From assembly GCF_016758195.1 (NCBI RefSeq), contig NZ_QYAC01000005.1, forward strand, positions 124,001 to 188,000: a stretch of 64,000 nt of DNA. The letters are read 5' to 3'. Of the stretch, positions 34,781 to 43,113 are shown in pieces. Origin of the DNA: Leucobacter chromiireducens subsp. solipictus (GTDB lineage: Bacteria > Actinomycetota > Actinomycetes > Actinomycetales > Microbacteriaceae). Made by a program: the position numbers and the translations under genes. The notes under the pieces were generated by a model, which searched no databases, was not told the DNA's origin, and saw only the letters and a list, made by a program, of their open reading frames with translations. Position 1 is the stretch's first letter, and every line of letters begins with the position of its first letter.

Positions 34781-36613
34781 GTGGCTACAGATACCCATCA
34801 GGGCGAAGAGGTTACCGTCAAGGACGGCGTTACCTATCACCAGTTCGACGTCGTGATCGTGGGTGCCGGCGGTGCCGGCATGCGCGCGGCCATCGAGGCC
34901 GGACCGAAGGCGAAGACCGCGGTCATCACGAAGCTCTACCCCACCCGTTCGCACACGGGCGCAGCGCAGGGCGGCATGGCCGCGGCGCTCGCCAACGTTG
35001 AGGACGACAACTGGGAGTGGCACACCTTCGACACCGTCAAGGGCGGCGACTACCTCGTCGACCAGGACGCGGCTGAGATCCTCGCGAAGGAGGCCATCGA
35101 CGCGGTCATCGACCTCGAGAACATGGGCCTGCCCTTCAACCGCACCCCGGACGGCAAGATCGACCAGCGTCGTTTCGGCGGGCACACCCGTGACCACGGT
35201 AAGGCCGCGGTGCGCCGCGCCTGCTACGCCGCCGACCGCACGGGCCACATGATCCTCCAGACGCTGTTCCAGAACTGCGTCAAGCTCGGCGTGAACTTCT
35301 TCAACGAGTACTACGTGCTCGATCTCGTGATGACCGAGGTCGACGGCGTGCAGAAGCCGTCCGGTGTGGTCGCCTACGAGCTTTCGACGGGTGCACTGCA
35401 CGTCTTCCAGGCCAAGTCGATCGTGTTCGCGACCGGCGGCTTTGGCAAGGTATTCAAGACGACGTCGAACGCGCACACCCTCACGGGCGACGGCGTCGGC
35501 ATCATCTGGCGCAAGGGCCTGCCGCTCGAGGACATCGAGTTCTACCAGTTCCACCCGACCGGCCTTGCCGGCCTCGGCATCCTCCTCACCGAGGGTGCGC
35601 GCGGCGAGGGCGCGATCCTCCGCAACGCCTCGGGCGAGCGCTTCATGGAGCGCTACGCGCCCACGATTAAGGACCTCGCGCCGCGCGACATCGTTGCCCG
35701 CTCGATGGTGCAGGAAGTGCTCGACGGCCGCGGTGCCGGTCCGCACAAGGACTACGTGTACCTCGACTGCACCCACCTGGGCGCCGAGGTCCTCGAGACG
35801 AAGCTCCCGGACATCACCGAGTTCGCGCGCACGTACCTGGGCGTCGACCCCGTGACCGAGCCGGTCCCGGTCTTCCCGACCGCGCACTACGCGATGGGTG
35901 GCATCCCGACGAACAACGACGCGCAGGTCCTCTCGGACAACACCACCGTCGTCCCCGGCCTCTACGCCGCCGGCGAGTGCGCGTGCGTCTCGGTGCACGG
36001 CTCGAACCGCCTCGGCACCAACTCGCTGCTCGACATCAACGTGTTCGGCAAGCGCTCCGGCAACCACGCGGCGGACTACGCGCAGACGGTGGACTTCACG
36101 CCGCTGCCCGAGGACCCCGCGAAGTTCGTGCGCGAGCTCGTGGAGGGCTTCCGGAACGGAAACGGCACCGAGCGCGTTGCCGACATCCGCAAGGAGCTCC
36201 AGGAGTCGATGGATCGCGGCGCTCAGGTGTTCCGCACCGAGGAGTCGCTCACCGAGGTTCTCGGCGTGATCCACAACCTGCGCCTGCGCTACAACAACGT
36301 CGGCGTGCAGGACCGCGGGATGCGGTACAACACCGACCTCCTCGAGGCGATCGAGCTGGGCTTCCTGCTCGACCTCGCCGAGGTGCTCGTGTTCGCAGCC
36401 CGGAACCGCAAGGAAAGCCGTGGCGGCCACATGCGCGACGACTACCCGAACCGCGACGACGAGAACTACATGCAGCACACGATGGCGTACCTCACGGGTG
36501 ACCCCCACTCGGCGAACCCCGAGGACCACATCCGTCTGGACTGGAAGCCGGTCGTCGTGACGAGGAACGAGCAGGGCGAGTTGCGTTACCCGCCGCTGGA
36601 GAGGAAGTACTAG
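34781..36613 (+). CDS. sdhA: Succinate dehydrogenase flavoprotein subunit
   Basis: 610 residues from GTG 34781. Rossmann motif [17 protein letters not shown] (24-40), covalent-FAD histidine H58 in [12 protein letters not shown], active-site block [23 protein letters not shown] with the catalytic arginine, and C-terminal HTMAYL and RLDWKPV strands. It oxidises succinate to fumarate in the citric acid cycle and passes electrons to SdhB. Followed 3 bp later by sdhB. Confidence 0.97.
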   Translation: MATDTHQGEEVTVKDGVTYHQFDVVIVGAGGAGMRAAIEAGPKAKTAVITKLYPTRSHTGAAQGGMAAALANVEDDNWEWHTFDTVKGGDYLVDQDAAEILAKEAIDAVIDLENMGLPFNRTPDGKIDQRRFGGHTRDHGKAAVRRACYAADRTGHMILQTLFQNCVKLGVNFFNEYYVLDLVMTEVDGVQKPSGVVAYELSTGALHVFQAKSIVFATGGFGKVFKTTSNAHTLTGDGVGIIWRKGLPLEDIEFYQFHPTGLAGLGILLTEGARGEGAILRNASGERFMERYAPTIKDLAPRDIVARSMVQEVLDGRGAGPHKDYVYLDCTHLGAEVLETKLPDITEFARTYLGVDPVTEPVPVFPTAHYAMGGIPTNNDAQVLSDNTTVVPGLYAAGECACVSVHGSNRLGTNSLLDINVFGKRSGNHAADYAQTVDFTPLPEDPAKFVRELVEGFRNGNGTERVADIRKELQESMDRGAQVFRTEESLTEVLGVIHNLRLRYNNVGVQDRGMRYNTDLLEAIELGFLLDLAEVLVFAARNRKESRGGHMRDDYPNRDDENYMQHTMAYLTGDPHSANPEDHIRLDWKPVVVTRNEQGELRYPPLERKY

Positions 36614-36616
36614 GTC

Positions 36617-37381
36617 ATGAGCACCGTTACCACCGAGGCTCCCGCACAGGTTGAGGACGCCCCCAAGCCGTTTACCGTGACGCTGCTGGTGCGCCGCTAT
36701 CTCCCCGAGTCGGGGCGTGAGGCGTACTGGGAGGACTTCGACGTCGAGATGTATCCGACGGATCGTATCCTCGACGCGCTGCACCGCATCAAGTGGGACC
36801 AGGACGGCACGCTGTCCTTCCGCCGCTCCTGCGCACACGGCATCTGTGGCTCCGATGCGATGCGCATCAACGGCCGCAACCGTCTCGCCTGCAAGACGCT
36901 GATCAAGGACCTCGATATCTCGAAGCCGATCTACGTCGAGGCCATCAAGGGCCTGCCGCTGGAGAAGGACCTCATCGTCGACATGGAGCCGTTCTTCGCG
37001 TCGTTCCGTGAGGTGCAGCCGTTCCTCGTGTCGAACACGGCACCCGAGGGTGGCAAGGAGCGCATCCAGTCCATCGAGGATCGCGAGCGCTTCGACGACA
37101 CGACCAAGTGCATCCTGTGCGCGGCGTGCACCACCTCGTGCCCCGTGTTCTGGACCGACGGCCAGTACTTCGGCCCTGCCGCGATCGTGAACGCGCACCG
37201 CTTCATCTTCGACTCGCGTGACGAGAACGCCGAGGTTCGCCTCGACATCCTCAACGACACCGAGGGCGTGTGGCGCTGCCGCACCACCTTCAACTGCACG
37301 GACGCGTGCCCGCGTGGCATCCAGGTGACCAAGGCGATCGCCGAGGTCAAGGCTGCGATCCGCACCGGCAAGACCTCCTAA
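36617..37381 (+). CDS. sdhB: Succinate dehydrogenase iron-sulfur subunit
   Basis: 254 residues. Plant-type [2Fe-2S] site CAHGICGSD...C with C72, C77, D80 and C92 (aspartate as third ligand, as in E. coli), then a ferredoxin-like part CILCAACTTSCPVFW and CTDACPRGI that holds the [4Fe-4S] and [3Fe-4S] clusters. It carries electrons from the flavin to quinone. Last gene of the operon. Confidence 0.97.
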   Translation: MSTVTTEAPAQVEDAPKPFTVTLLVRRYLPESGREAYWEDFDVEMYPTDRILDALHRIKWDQDGTLSFRRSCAHGICGSDAMRINGRNRLACKTLIKDLDISKPIYVEAIKGLPLEKDLIVDMEPFFASFREVQPFLVSNTAPEGGKERIQSIEDRERFDDTTKCILCAACTTSCPVFWTDGQYFGPAAIVNAHRFIFDSRDENAEVRLDILNDTEGVWRCRTTFNCTDACPRGIQVTKAIAEVKAAIRTGKTS

Positions 37382-37391
37382 GGTCCCCACG

Positions 37392-37408
37392 GCGGGCACC
37401 TTGCCCGC
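37392..37408 (+). terminator. Short hairpin after sdhB
   Basis: GCGGGC (37392-37397) pairs with GCCCGC (37403-37408) around ACCTT, 11 bp after the sdhB stop. Confidence 0.5.
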
Positions 37409-37414
37409 TAGCAT
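37409..37414 (+). promoter_or_regulatory. -10 box (TAGCAT) of a leaderless transcript
   Basis: TAGCAT lies six nt before the ATG at 37421, overlapping the end of the sdh terminator hairpin region. Confidence 0.5.
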
Positions 37415-37420
37415 GGCAGC

Positions 37421-38395
37421 ATGACGACGCCCCGCGATACTTCTCCGGCCACGACCGAAGAAGACCGCGGGGCGTCGCGTGTTTCCGAGGCGGTACAGCG
37501 CGGGATGACGCTGTGGCAGCGCGTTCAGCGCACGCACCCCTTGCGCACCTTCTCGCACTTCACCAACGTGGGCGGCAGCGTACTGTCGGGCGGCATGAGC
37601 TATCAGGCACTGTTCGCGGTGTTCGCGGGGCTCTATGTGGGTTTTGGCACGTTTGGGATCTTCCTGCGGAGCCGCCCGGAGCTGCTGCAGACGTTGATCG
37701 ACCAGCTCAACCTCCTCGTGCCCGGCCTGCTGGGCGAGGGGAGTGGGAGCGCGGTCGATATTTCGACGCTCCTGGCGGCCCGTGCGCTCGACTGGACCAG
37801 CATCCTCGCCGGTGCCTCGCTCGTGTGGGTGGCGATCAACTGGTTCACCGGCACGCGCCGTTCGATCCGGATCATCTTTGGCCTGGAGGTCAAGGAGTAC
37901 CGCAATGCCCTGCTCCTGAAGCTGCGCGACTTCCTGCTCGCCGTGGGATTCTTTGTCGCGATCCTGGTCTCCGCCGCACTGACGGTGTTCAGCTCGGGCA
38001 TCGTGGATTGGTTCTTCTCGGTGATCGGCGCGAACTCCGACGGCTGGTTCTTCGGCTGGGTGGGCACGCTCGTGCGCTACGGGGCGATGTATGTGTTCGA
38101 TGTGCTCGTGCTGATCGCGGTGCATCGCCTGCTCGCCGAGGTGTACGTGCCCCGATGGCCGCTCATCACCGGGTGTGCGCTCGGCGGGATCGCGTTGCTC
38201 GGCCTGAAGATCCTCGGGAGCGCCCTGCTCGGCGGGGCTTCCAGCAACCCGCTGCTCGCGACCTTCGCGGTGTTCATCGGCCTGCTGCTGTGGTTCAACT
38301 TCATCTGCCGTACGCTGCTCCTCACCGCATCCTGGATCGCGACCGGTCAGGATCGGGAACTCGGTCTGCCGGAGCCCGCGGCCGTCGCCTCCTAG
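37421..38395 (+). CDS. YihY/BrkB-family membrane protein
   Basis: 324 residues with about six helices. It matches the YihY/virulence-factor-BrkB family: GGSVLSGGMSYQALFAVFAGLYVGFGTFG near the start, LKLRDFLLAVGFFVAILVSAALTVFSS in the middle and LLWFNFICRTLLLTASWIATG at the end. Proteins of this family were once labelled ribonuclease BN; their true role is unknown. Independent promoter likely (leaderless start). Confidence 0.85.
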   Translation: MTTPRDTSPATTEEDRGASRVSEAVQRGMTLWQRVQRTHPLRTFSHFTNVGGSVLSGGMSYQALFAVFAGLYVGFGTFGIFLRSRPELLQTLIDQLNLLVPGLLGEGSGSAVDISTLLAARALDWTSILAGASLVWVAINWFTGTRRSIRIIFGLEVKEYRNALLLKLRDFLLAVGFFVAILVSAALTVFSSGIVDWFFSVIGANSDGWFFGWVGTLVRYGAMYVFDVLVLIAVHRLLAEVYVPRWPLITGCALGGIALLGLKILGSALLGGASSNPLLATFAVFIGLLLWFNFICRTLLLTASWIATGQDRELGLPEPAAVAS

Positions 38396-38418
38396 CGCCC
38401 GAGCGCCCTCCGCGTCGG

Positions 38419-38436
38419 GATGCCGGATCCGGCGTC
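38419..38436. terminator. GATGCCGGATCCGGCGTC palindrome
   Basis: An 18-bp near-perfect palindrome with the perfect 12-bp core GCCGGATCCGGC, 24 bp after the YihY-like stop; likely weak terminator or a protein site. Confidence 0.4.
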
Positions 38437-38473
38437 ACGCGCTGTTCACTGGCTCCGGACCGCCCGCGCAGCC

Positions 38474-38479
38474 TAGGCT
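38474..38479 (+). promoter_or_regulatory. -10 box (TAGGCT) of a leaderless deoA transcript
   Basis: TAGGCT six nt before ATG 38486, no ribosome-binding site. Confidence 0.5.
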
Positions 38480-38485
38480 GGCCAT

Positions 38486-39787
38486 ATGCAGGATCGCCGC
38501 GCCCCCGAGCCCCACGACGTTGTCGAGCTTATCGGGGTGAAGCGTCACGCGGGGGAACTCAGTACCGCGGAGATCGGCTGGGTGGTGGACGCCTTCACAC
38601 GCGGCGTGGTGGCACCGGAACAGATGAGCGCGCTGCTGATGGCGATCGTGATTCAGGGCATGGAGCGGCGCGAGATTCGTGATCTCACCGCGGCAATGAT
38701 CGCGAGTGGTGAGCGCCTGAGCTTCTCGGGCCTCGGCCGCCCTGCCATCGACAAGCACTCCACGGGCGGCGTCGGCGACAAGATCACCCTCCCGCTCGTG
38801 CCGCTCCTCGCGTCGCTGGGCGTCGCCGTGCCGCAGCTGTCCGGGCGCGGTCTCGGGCACACCGGTGGCACGCTCGACAAGCTCGAGTCGATCCCCGGTT
38901 GGCGGGCGGCGCTGTCGACCGAGGAGATGACCAGCGTGCTGCGTGACACCGGGGGAGTGATCTGCGCGGCGGGCCCCGGGCTGGCTCCGGCGGACCGAGC
39001 GATGTACGCGCTGCGCGATGTGACGGGCACGGTCGCTGCGGTGCCGCTCATCGCATCCTCGATCATGAGCAAGAAGATCGCCGAGGGCGCGGACGGTCTC
39101 GTGCTCGATGTGAAGTTCGGTTCGGGGGCATTCCTGCCCGCGCTCGACGATGCGCGGGAGCTCGCGACCACGATGGTGCAGCTCGGCGCGGACTCGGGGC
39201 TCCGGACCGTCGCGCTCCTCACCGATATGGACGCCCCCCTCGGCCGCGCGGTGGGGAACGCGAACGAGGTGCGGGAGTCCACCGAGGTGCTGCAGGGTGG
39301 CGGACCGCAGGACGTTGTGGAACTCACGCTCGCGCTCGCGCGGGAGATGCTGGATCTGGCGGGGAAGCCCGAGGTGGATCCCGCACCCGCGCTCCGCGAC
39401 GGTCGCGCGTGGGACGCGTGGCGACGGATCATCCGCGCGCAAGGCGGCGACCCCGATGCACCGCTCCCGGTTGCACGTGAAACGGAGATCGTGCGCGCCG
39501 CGGCCGACGGCGTTGTGCAGCGGGTCGACGCCCGCGCGGTCGGGGTCGGGGCGTGGCGGCTCGGGGCCGGACGAGCTCGACCCGGTGACCCGGTGGATCA
39601 CGCGGCTGGCGTGGAAGTCCTCGTGCGCCCGGGGGACCCGGTGCGGGCCGGGGATCCGCTCTTCGAGCTCCGATGTGACGACGCGGGACGCATGTCGCGT
39701 GGCCTCGAATCGCTCGGTACGGCCGTGGAACTCGGACCGGAGACACCGCAGCCGCGACCGCTCGTGGCGGGTCGGATCACCGGGTAG
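38486..39787 (+). CDS. deoA: Thymidine phosphorylase
   Basis: 433 residues. The pyrimidine-nucleoside phosphorylase signature is intact: DKHSTGGVGDKITLPLVPLLASLG, then SGRGLGHTGGTLDKLESIPG, and VPLIASSIMSKKIAEGADGLVLDVKFGSGAF. It splits thymidine with phosphate to thymine and deoxyribose 1-phosphate. The gene is in a salvage neighbourhood with phosphosugar mutase and, further away, purine nucleoside phosphorylase. Its end overlaps the convergent NnrD gene by 11 bp. Confidence 0.95.
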   Translation: MQDRRAPEPHDVVELIGVKRHAGELSTAEIGWVVDAFTRGVVAPEQMSALLMAIVIQGMERREIRDLTAAMIASGERLSFSGLGRPAIDKHSTGGVGDKITLPLVPLLASLGVAVPQLSGRGLGHTGGTLDKLESIPGWRAALSTEEMTSVLRDTGGVICAAGPGLAPADRAMYALRDVTGTVAAVPLIASSIMSKKIAEGADGLVLDVKFGSGAFLPALDDARELATTMVQLGADSGLRTVALLTDMDAPLGRAVGNANEVRESTEVLQGGGPQDVVELTLALAREMLDLAGKPEVDPAPALRDGRAWDAWRRIIRAQGGDPDAPLPVARETEIVRAAADGVVQRVDARAVGVGAWRLGAGRARPGDPVDHAAGVEVLVRPGDPVRAGDPLFELRCDDAGRMSRGLESLGTAVELGPETPQPRPLVAGRITG

Positions 39788-40784
39788 CGGCGGCACCCCG
39801 CGCGGGGCGCTTCCCGCCGGTCGCGGAAGCGAGCTGTGCGAAGGCCGCGGGAATCGCCTCGGCAACATCGAGGGCGGTGATGGGGTGCCCCGGTGCCGCC
39901 TCCCCGGACGGGCCCGGCCCGGCCGGGCGCTCCGGAAGCTCGCCGACGGCAATGCGTGCGGCCCGATCGTGGAGCAGCGCGCCCGCGATCCCGAGCTCCG
40001 AGAGGAGTGCTGGATGCTCACGGACGGCTGCGGCGTGACTCGCGATGAGCGCGCCGAGGATCCCGGCGAGCACGTCGCCGGTGCCCGCCGTCGCAAGCCA
40101 CGGGCTTGCGGGTCCGGCGGTGAGCGGCGGGGTCTCGGGGCTCGCGCACACGCTAACGGAACCCTTCAGGAGCACCGTGGCCCCGAGCGTCGAGGCGAGT
40201 CGGGCGGTTGCGTCCGCGCGGACCGCGACCGCGACCGCGTCAGGAGCCCGGATCTCCGCCGGCACGGGGCCGAGTCCCGCCGCCTCCCACAGTCGGGCGA
40301 ACTCCCCCGCGTGCGGGGTGAGCAGGAGCGGGGCGCGCTCCGTGTGGGCCGCCCCTGCGCGATGCGGCGGGACCCCGACACGATCGAGCGCCCCCGCGTC
40401 GACGACGACGGGGGATGTCCCGCAGAGGAGCTCCGCGAGCTGCTCCGTCTCCGCGGGGGTGCGGGTCGCGGGGTTCGTGCCCGAACCGATCAGCCAGGCG
40501 TCGCACGGCCGCTCCGAAGCACCGAACACGGTTTCCGGGCGCACCGCCAGCACCGCCGCTGCCGGGGTGGGCAGACCGAGCTCGCGGGGCGCGATCGACG
40601 CGGGCGGCACGTAGCGCAGGAGCCCGACGCCCGTGCGCCAGGCCGCGGTCACGCTGAGGACCGCCGCACCCGGGTACTCCGGCGCCCCGGTGCGCACCCC
40701 GAGCACGCCGCGCCGGTACTTGTCATCGTCCGCGCCGGGCCGCCGCAGCCAGCGGGCGGCGTCGATCATGCGGCCGGCGGTCAT
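39777..40784 (-). CDS. nnrD: ADP/ATP-dependent NAD(P)H-hydrate dehydratase
   Basis: 335 residues of the ribokinase-like YjeF C-terminal family: LLTPHAGEFARLWE, ATVLLKGSVSV, and the anion-hole motif WLATAGTGDVLAGILGALIA with catalytic D. It repairs damaged hydrated NAD(P)H. The epimerase domain (NnrE) that is often fused is absent. ATG 40784 shares its A with the mutase stop (TGATG) and has GGAG at good spacing, so it is chosen over GTG 40787; the two genes are translationally coupled. Confidence 0.88.
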   Translation of the reverse strand: MTAGRMIDAARWLRRPGADDDKYRRGVLGVRTGAPEYPGAAVLSVTAAWRTGVGLLRYVPPASIAPRELGLPTPAAAVLAVRPETVFGASERPCDAWLIGSGTNPATRTPAETEQLAELLCGTSPVVVDAGALDRVGVPPHRAGAAHTERAPLLLTPHAGEFARLWEAAGLGPVPAEIRAPDAVAVAVRADATARLASTLGATVLLKGSVSVCASPETPPLTAGPASPWLATAGTGDVLAGILGALIASHAAAVREHPALLSELGIAGALLHDRAARIAVGELPERPAGPGPSGEAAPGHPITALDVAEAIPAAFAQLASATGGKRPARGAAATR

Positions 40785-42586
40785 CACGCTCCGGGCGTTC
40801 CCTGCAGGTCCGCGAGAACCTCCTGAACCGCGGCGGTGAGCTCCGCGAGTGCGGCCTCTGCGGCGGTGCGGCGGGCGGCCGCGTCGCCCTCGTTCGCGAA
40901 GGTATCGAGGTACAGCTTGAGCTTCGGCTCCGTCCCGCTCGGGCGAATCATCACCCGGGAACCGTCGGCAAGATCGAAGCGCAGCACGTCAGCGGGCACC
41001 TCGGCGGCACCCGGGTGCAACAGGTCCTGCAGACGGTCCACGGCGACGCCCCCGAACGCCGTCGGCGGCTCGGCGCGAACCCGGGCGGCAAGCTCCGACG
41101 CCGCAGCCATCGATTCCAGCCGCAGCGTGATCTGCCCGCTCGCGAAGTGCCCAAAGCGTTCGCTCGCCTCGTCGAGCAGATCCCACACCGTGCGCCCCTC
41201 GGCGGCGAGCTCGCGCGCCATCGCGATCGCGTCCGCGCTCGCGGAAATGCCGTCCTTGTCCCGCACAATCTCGGGGTGGGTGAGGTACCCGAGCGCCTCC
41301 TCGAAGCCGAAGATCAGTTCGGGCGTGCGCGACACCCACTTGAAGCCGGACAGCGTTTCCGCGTAGCCGAGCTCGTACTCCCCGGCGACGGCGCGCAGCG
41401 CCGGCGAGGAGACGATGGTGCACGCGAGCGTTCCGCTCGGGCACCCGCCGGTCTCCTCGGCTCGCGCCCACGCGCGCTCGGCGGCCCGCCAGCCCAGGAG
41501 CAGCCCGAGTTCGTTGCCCGTGAGCCGACGGAACCGTGCGGGATCCGAGGGATCCGGCGCGGCGATCGCGAGCCGGTCCGCGTCCGGGTCGTGGGCGACG
41601 ATGAACTCGGCGTCGTGGTGGGCGGCCACGCGGTAGGCGAGATCGAGGGCGCCGGGCTCCTCGGGGTTGGGGAAGTCAACGGTCGGAAAGGCCCCGTCGG
41701 GCTGGTCCTGCTCCGGGACGGGAATGACCGCGGGGAGGCCGGCGGCGGAAAACACGCGCTGGGCGAGCTCGGAGCCGACCCCGTGCATGGCCGTGTAGAC
41801 GATCCGGAGCGCCGCGTCCGACCCCTTCGCGACACCAGACCCGTCGGGGCGATGGGGGAGGGCCGCGAGCACCGCGGCCGCCGTCTCGGACACGTAGGCG
41901 TCCGCCACCGAGGCATCGAGTACCGTGACGTCGCTGGAGCGGGGCAGCTCCGCGAGGGGACGCGCGGCGACATCGTCGATGTGTGCGGCGATCTCGGCAT
42001 CGACGGGCGGTACGATCTGGGAGCCCGCGTCGGCATCGCCGAGGTACACCTTGTAGCCATTGTCCTGCGGCGGGTTGTGGCTCGCGGTGATCATGACGCC
42101 CGCCGAGACATCGAGGTGTCGCACGGCGAACGCGGTGAGGGGTGTGGGTCCCGCCACCGGGAAGAGGAACACGCGCAGCCCCGCACCGGCCATGATCTCG
42201 GCGGCGTCCCGGGCGAACACCTCTGAGTTCACCCGGCCGTCGAAGCCGATCACCACCGAGGGTGGGGTGGCGGTCTCGCCGCGCGCCGCGCGATCCCGCA
42301 GGTAGGCCGCGAAGCCGGCGCTCGTCTGGGCCACGACCATGCGGTTCATGCGCGCCGGGCCGGCACCGAGCGGCCCGCGGAGACCCGCCGTGCCGAAGGC
42401 GAGCCGGCCGGCGAACGCGGCCTCGAGCGTCGCCCGAGCGGCCGCGTCCCCCGCGGACGCCTGAGCCACCCACTCGAGCGCCTGCTGCCGGGTGTCGGAA
42501 TCGGGATCCTGCTCCGCCCATGCCGTCGCGGCCGCGAGCACGCGGTCCTCCGTGTGCGTGTGTGTATCCCCCGCGCGCAGTCCCAT
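40784..42586 (-). CDS. Phosphomannomutase/phosphoglucomutase-family mutase
   Basis: 600 residues, alpha-D-phosphohexomutase family. Phosphoserine S169 in TASHNPPQDNGYK, metal loop DPDADR, sugar-binding GFEEALGY, and phosphate-binding RPSGTEPKLKLY are all present. The long form with GTAGLRGPLGAG at the start resembles PGM2-type enzymes, which act on ribose/deoxyribose 1-phosphate as well as hexose phosphates; this would suit its position between deoA and purine nucleoside phosphorylase. Specificity is uncertain. ATG 42586 follows GGGAG. Confidence 0.88.
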   Translation of the reverse strand: MGLRAGDTHTHTEDRVLAAATAWAEQDPDSDTRQQALEWVAQASAGDAAARATLEAAFAGRLAFGTAGLRGPLGAGPARMNRMVVAQTSAGFAAYLRDRAARGETATPPSVVIGFDGRVNSEVFARDAAEIMAGAGLRVFLFPVAGPTPLTAFAVRHLDVSAGVMITASHNPPQDNGYKVYLGDADAGSQIVPPVDAEIAAHIDDVAARPLAELPRSSDVTVLDASVADAYVSETAAAVLAALPHRPDGSGVAKGSDAALRIVYTAMHGVGSELAQRVFSAAGLPAVIPVPEQDQPDGAFPTVDFPNPEEPGALDLAYRVAAHHDAEFIVAHDPDADRLAIAAPDPSDPARFRRLTGNELGLLLGWRAAERAWARAEETGGCPSGTLACTIVSSPALRAVAGEYELGYAETLSGFKWVSRTPELIFGFEEALGYLTHPEIVRDKDGISASADAIAMARELAAEGRTVWDLLDEASERFGHFASGQITLRLESMAAASELAARVRAEPPTAFGGVAVDRLQDLLHPGAAEVPADVLRFDLADGSRVMIRPSGTEPKLKLYLDTFANEGDAAARRTAAEAALAELTAAVQEVLADLQGTPGA

Positions 42587-42677
42587 CGCGTGCTCTCCCT
42601 CCCACGGCCAGCGCCGAAGTCTTTTCACGCTACCACTCGCGCATGCGACCCGCCCGGAGCGCGAGTAGGCTATCTGG

Positions 42678-42695
42678 GGTGTCGGATCCGACACC
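42678..42695. promoter_or_regulatory. Perfect 18-bp palindrome GGTGTCGGATCCGACACC (probable operator)
   Basis: It lies between a TAGGCTATCT -10-like box (42666-42675) and the ribosome-binding site of the cysteine-rich microprotein, i.e. at the expected transcription start. Position and perfect symmetry suggest a dimeric repressor site; it could also fold as a leader hairpin. Confidence 0.6.
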
Positions 42696-42720
42696 GTACC
42701 CTCCGTGGAAAGGACCGCCC

Positions 42721-42840
42721 ATGTGCGCTTCCGTGCGCTGCGAGACCTGCAGCAAGATGACCTGGGCTGGCTGCGGCGAGCACATCGAAGAGGCGCTCGC
42801 GGGCGTGCCCGCAGCCGAGCGCTGCAGCTGCGCCCGCTAA
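42721..42840 (+). CDS. 39-residue cysteine-rich microprotein, probably metal-binding
   Basis: ATG 42721 follows AAAGGACC. Six of 39 residues are cysteine (C2, C7, C10, C18, C35, C37) with H21: a CxxC knuckle (CETC), the WAGCGEHIEEALAGVP core, then CSC. The W-x-G-C-G-x-H block resembles short proteins of unknown function that I recall as widespread in actinobacteria. The cysteines suggest zinc or iron-sulfur/redox binding. It is divergent from the mutase gene and followed by a hairpin, so it is its own transcription unit. Function unknown. Confidence 0.7.
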   Translation: MCASVRCETCSKMTWAGCGEHIEEALAGVPAAERCSCAR

Positions 42841-42849
42841 CACCACGTC

Positions 42850-42873
42850 GGGCCGGGTCCGCGGATCCGGCCC
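42850..42873 (+). terminator. Hairpin after the microprotein gene
   Basis: GGGCCGGGTCC (42850-42860) pairs with GGATCCGGCCC (42863-42873), one G-U position, ten nt after the stop. Confidence 0.6.
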
Positions 42874-42971
42874 CGCGCGCAGCCGATCCTGCGCTCCCGC
42901 GCTCCTGCGTGCACCAGTTCCCGTGTGCACCAGATCCTGCGTGCGCCAGATTCTGCGCTCACCAACGCCTC

Positions 42972-43031
42972 GGAGATTCACGAACGCGCAGGAGATTTTT
43001 CCCGTTTTCGGGCCTGGGAGCGTGAATCTCC
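42972..43031. repeat. Dispersed intergenic repeat, copy B, with terminal inverted repeats
   Basis: 60 bp that begin GGAGATTCACG (42972-42982) and end with its exact complement CGTGAATCTCC (43021-43031). Inside are AGGAGATTTTT, the small hairpin CCCGTTTTCGGG and CCTGGG. The order of words matches copy A at 26395-26455. It lies in the convergent gap between the microprotein and the PucR gene. Confidence 0.6.
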
Positions 43032-43113
43032 TGTGATTCGGTGCGCGCGCGGCTTCGATCCGGCAGGGCACCAGAACATGCAACACATGGCCTCCTCGAG
43101 ACGAATGGCCAGA

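Noticed and set aside
34319-38125. A 1268-codon frame on the minus strand across the sdh operon
   Set aside because: It is antisense to sdhDAB and the YihY-like gene, with His/Arg/Val-rich composition typical of a GC-driven shadow frame.
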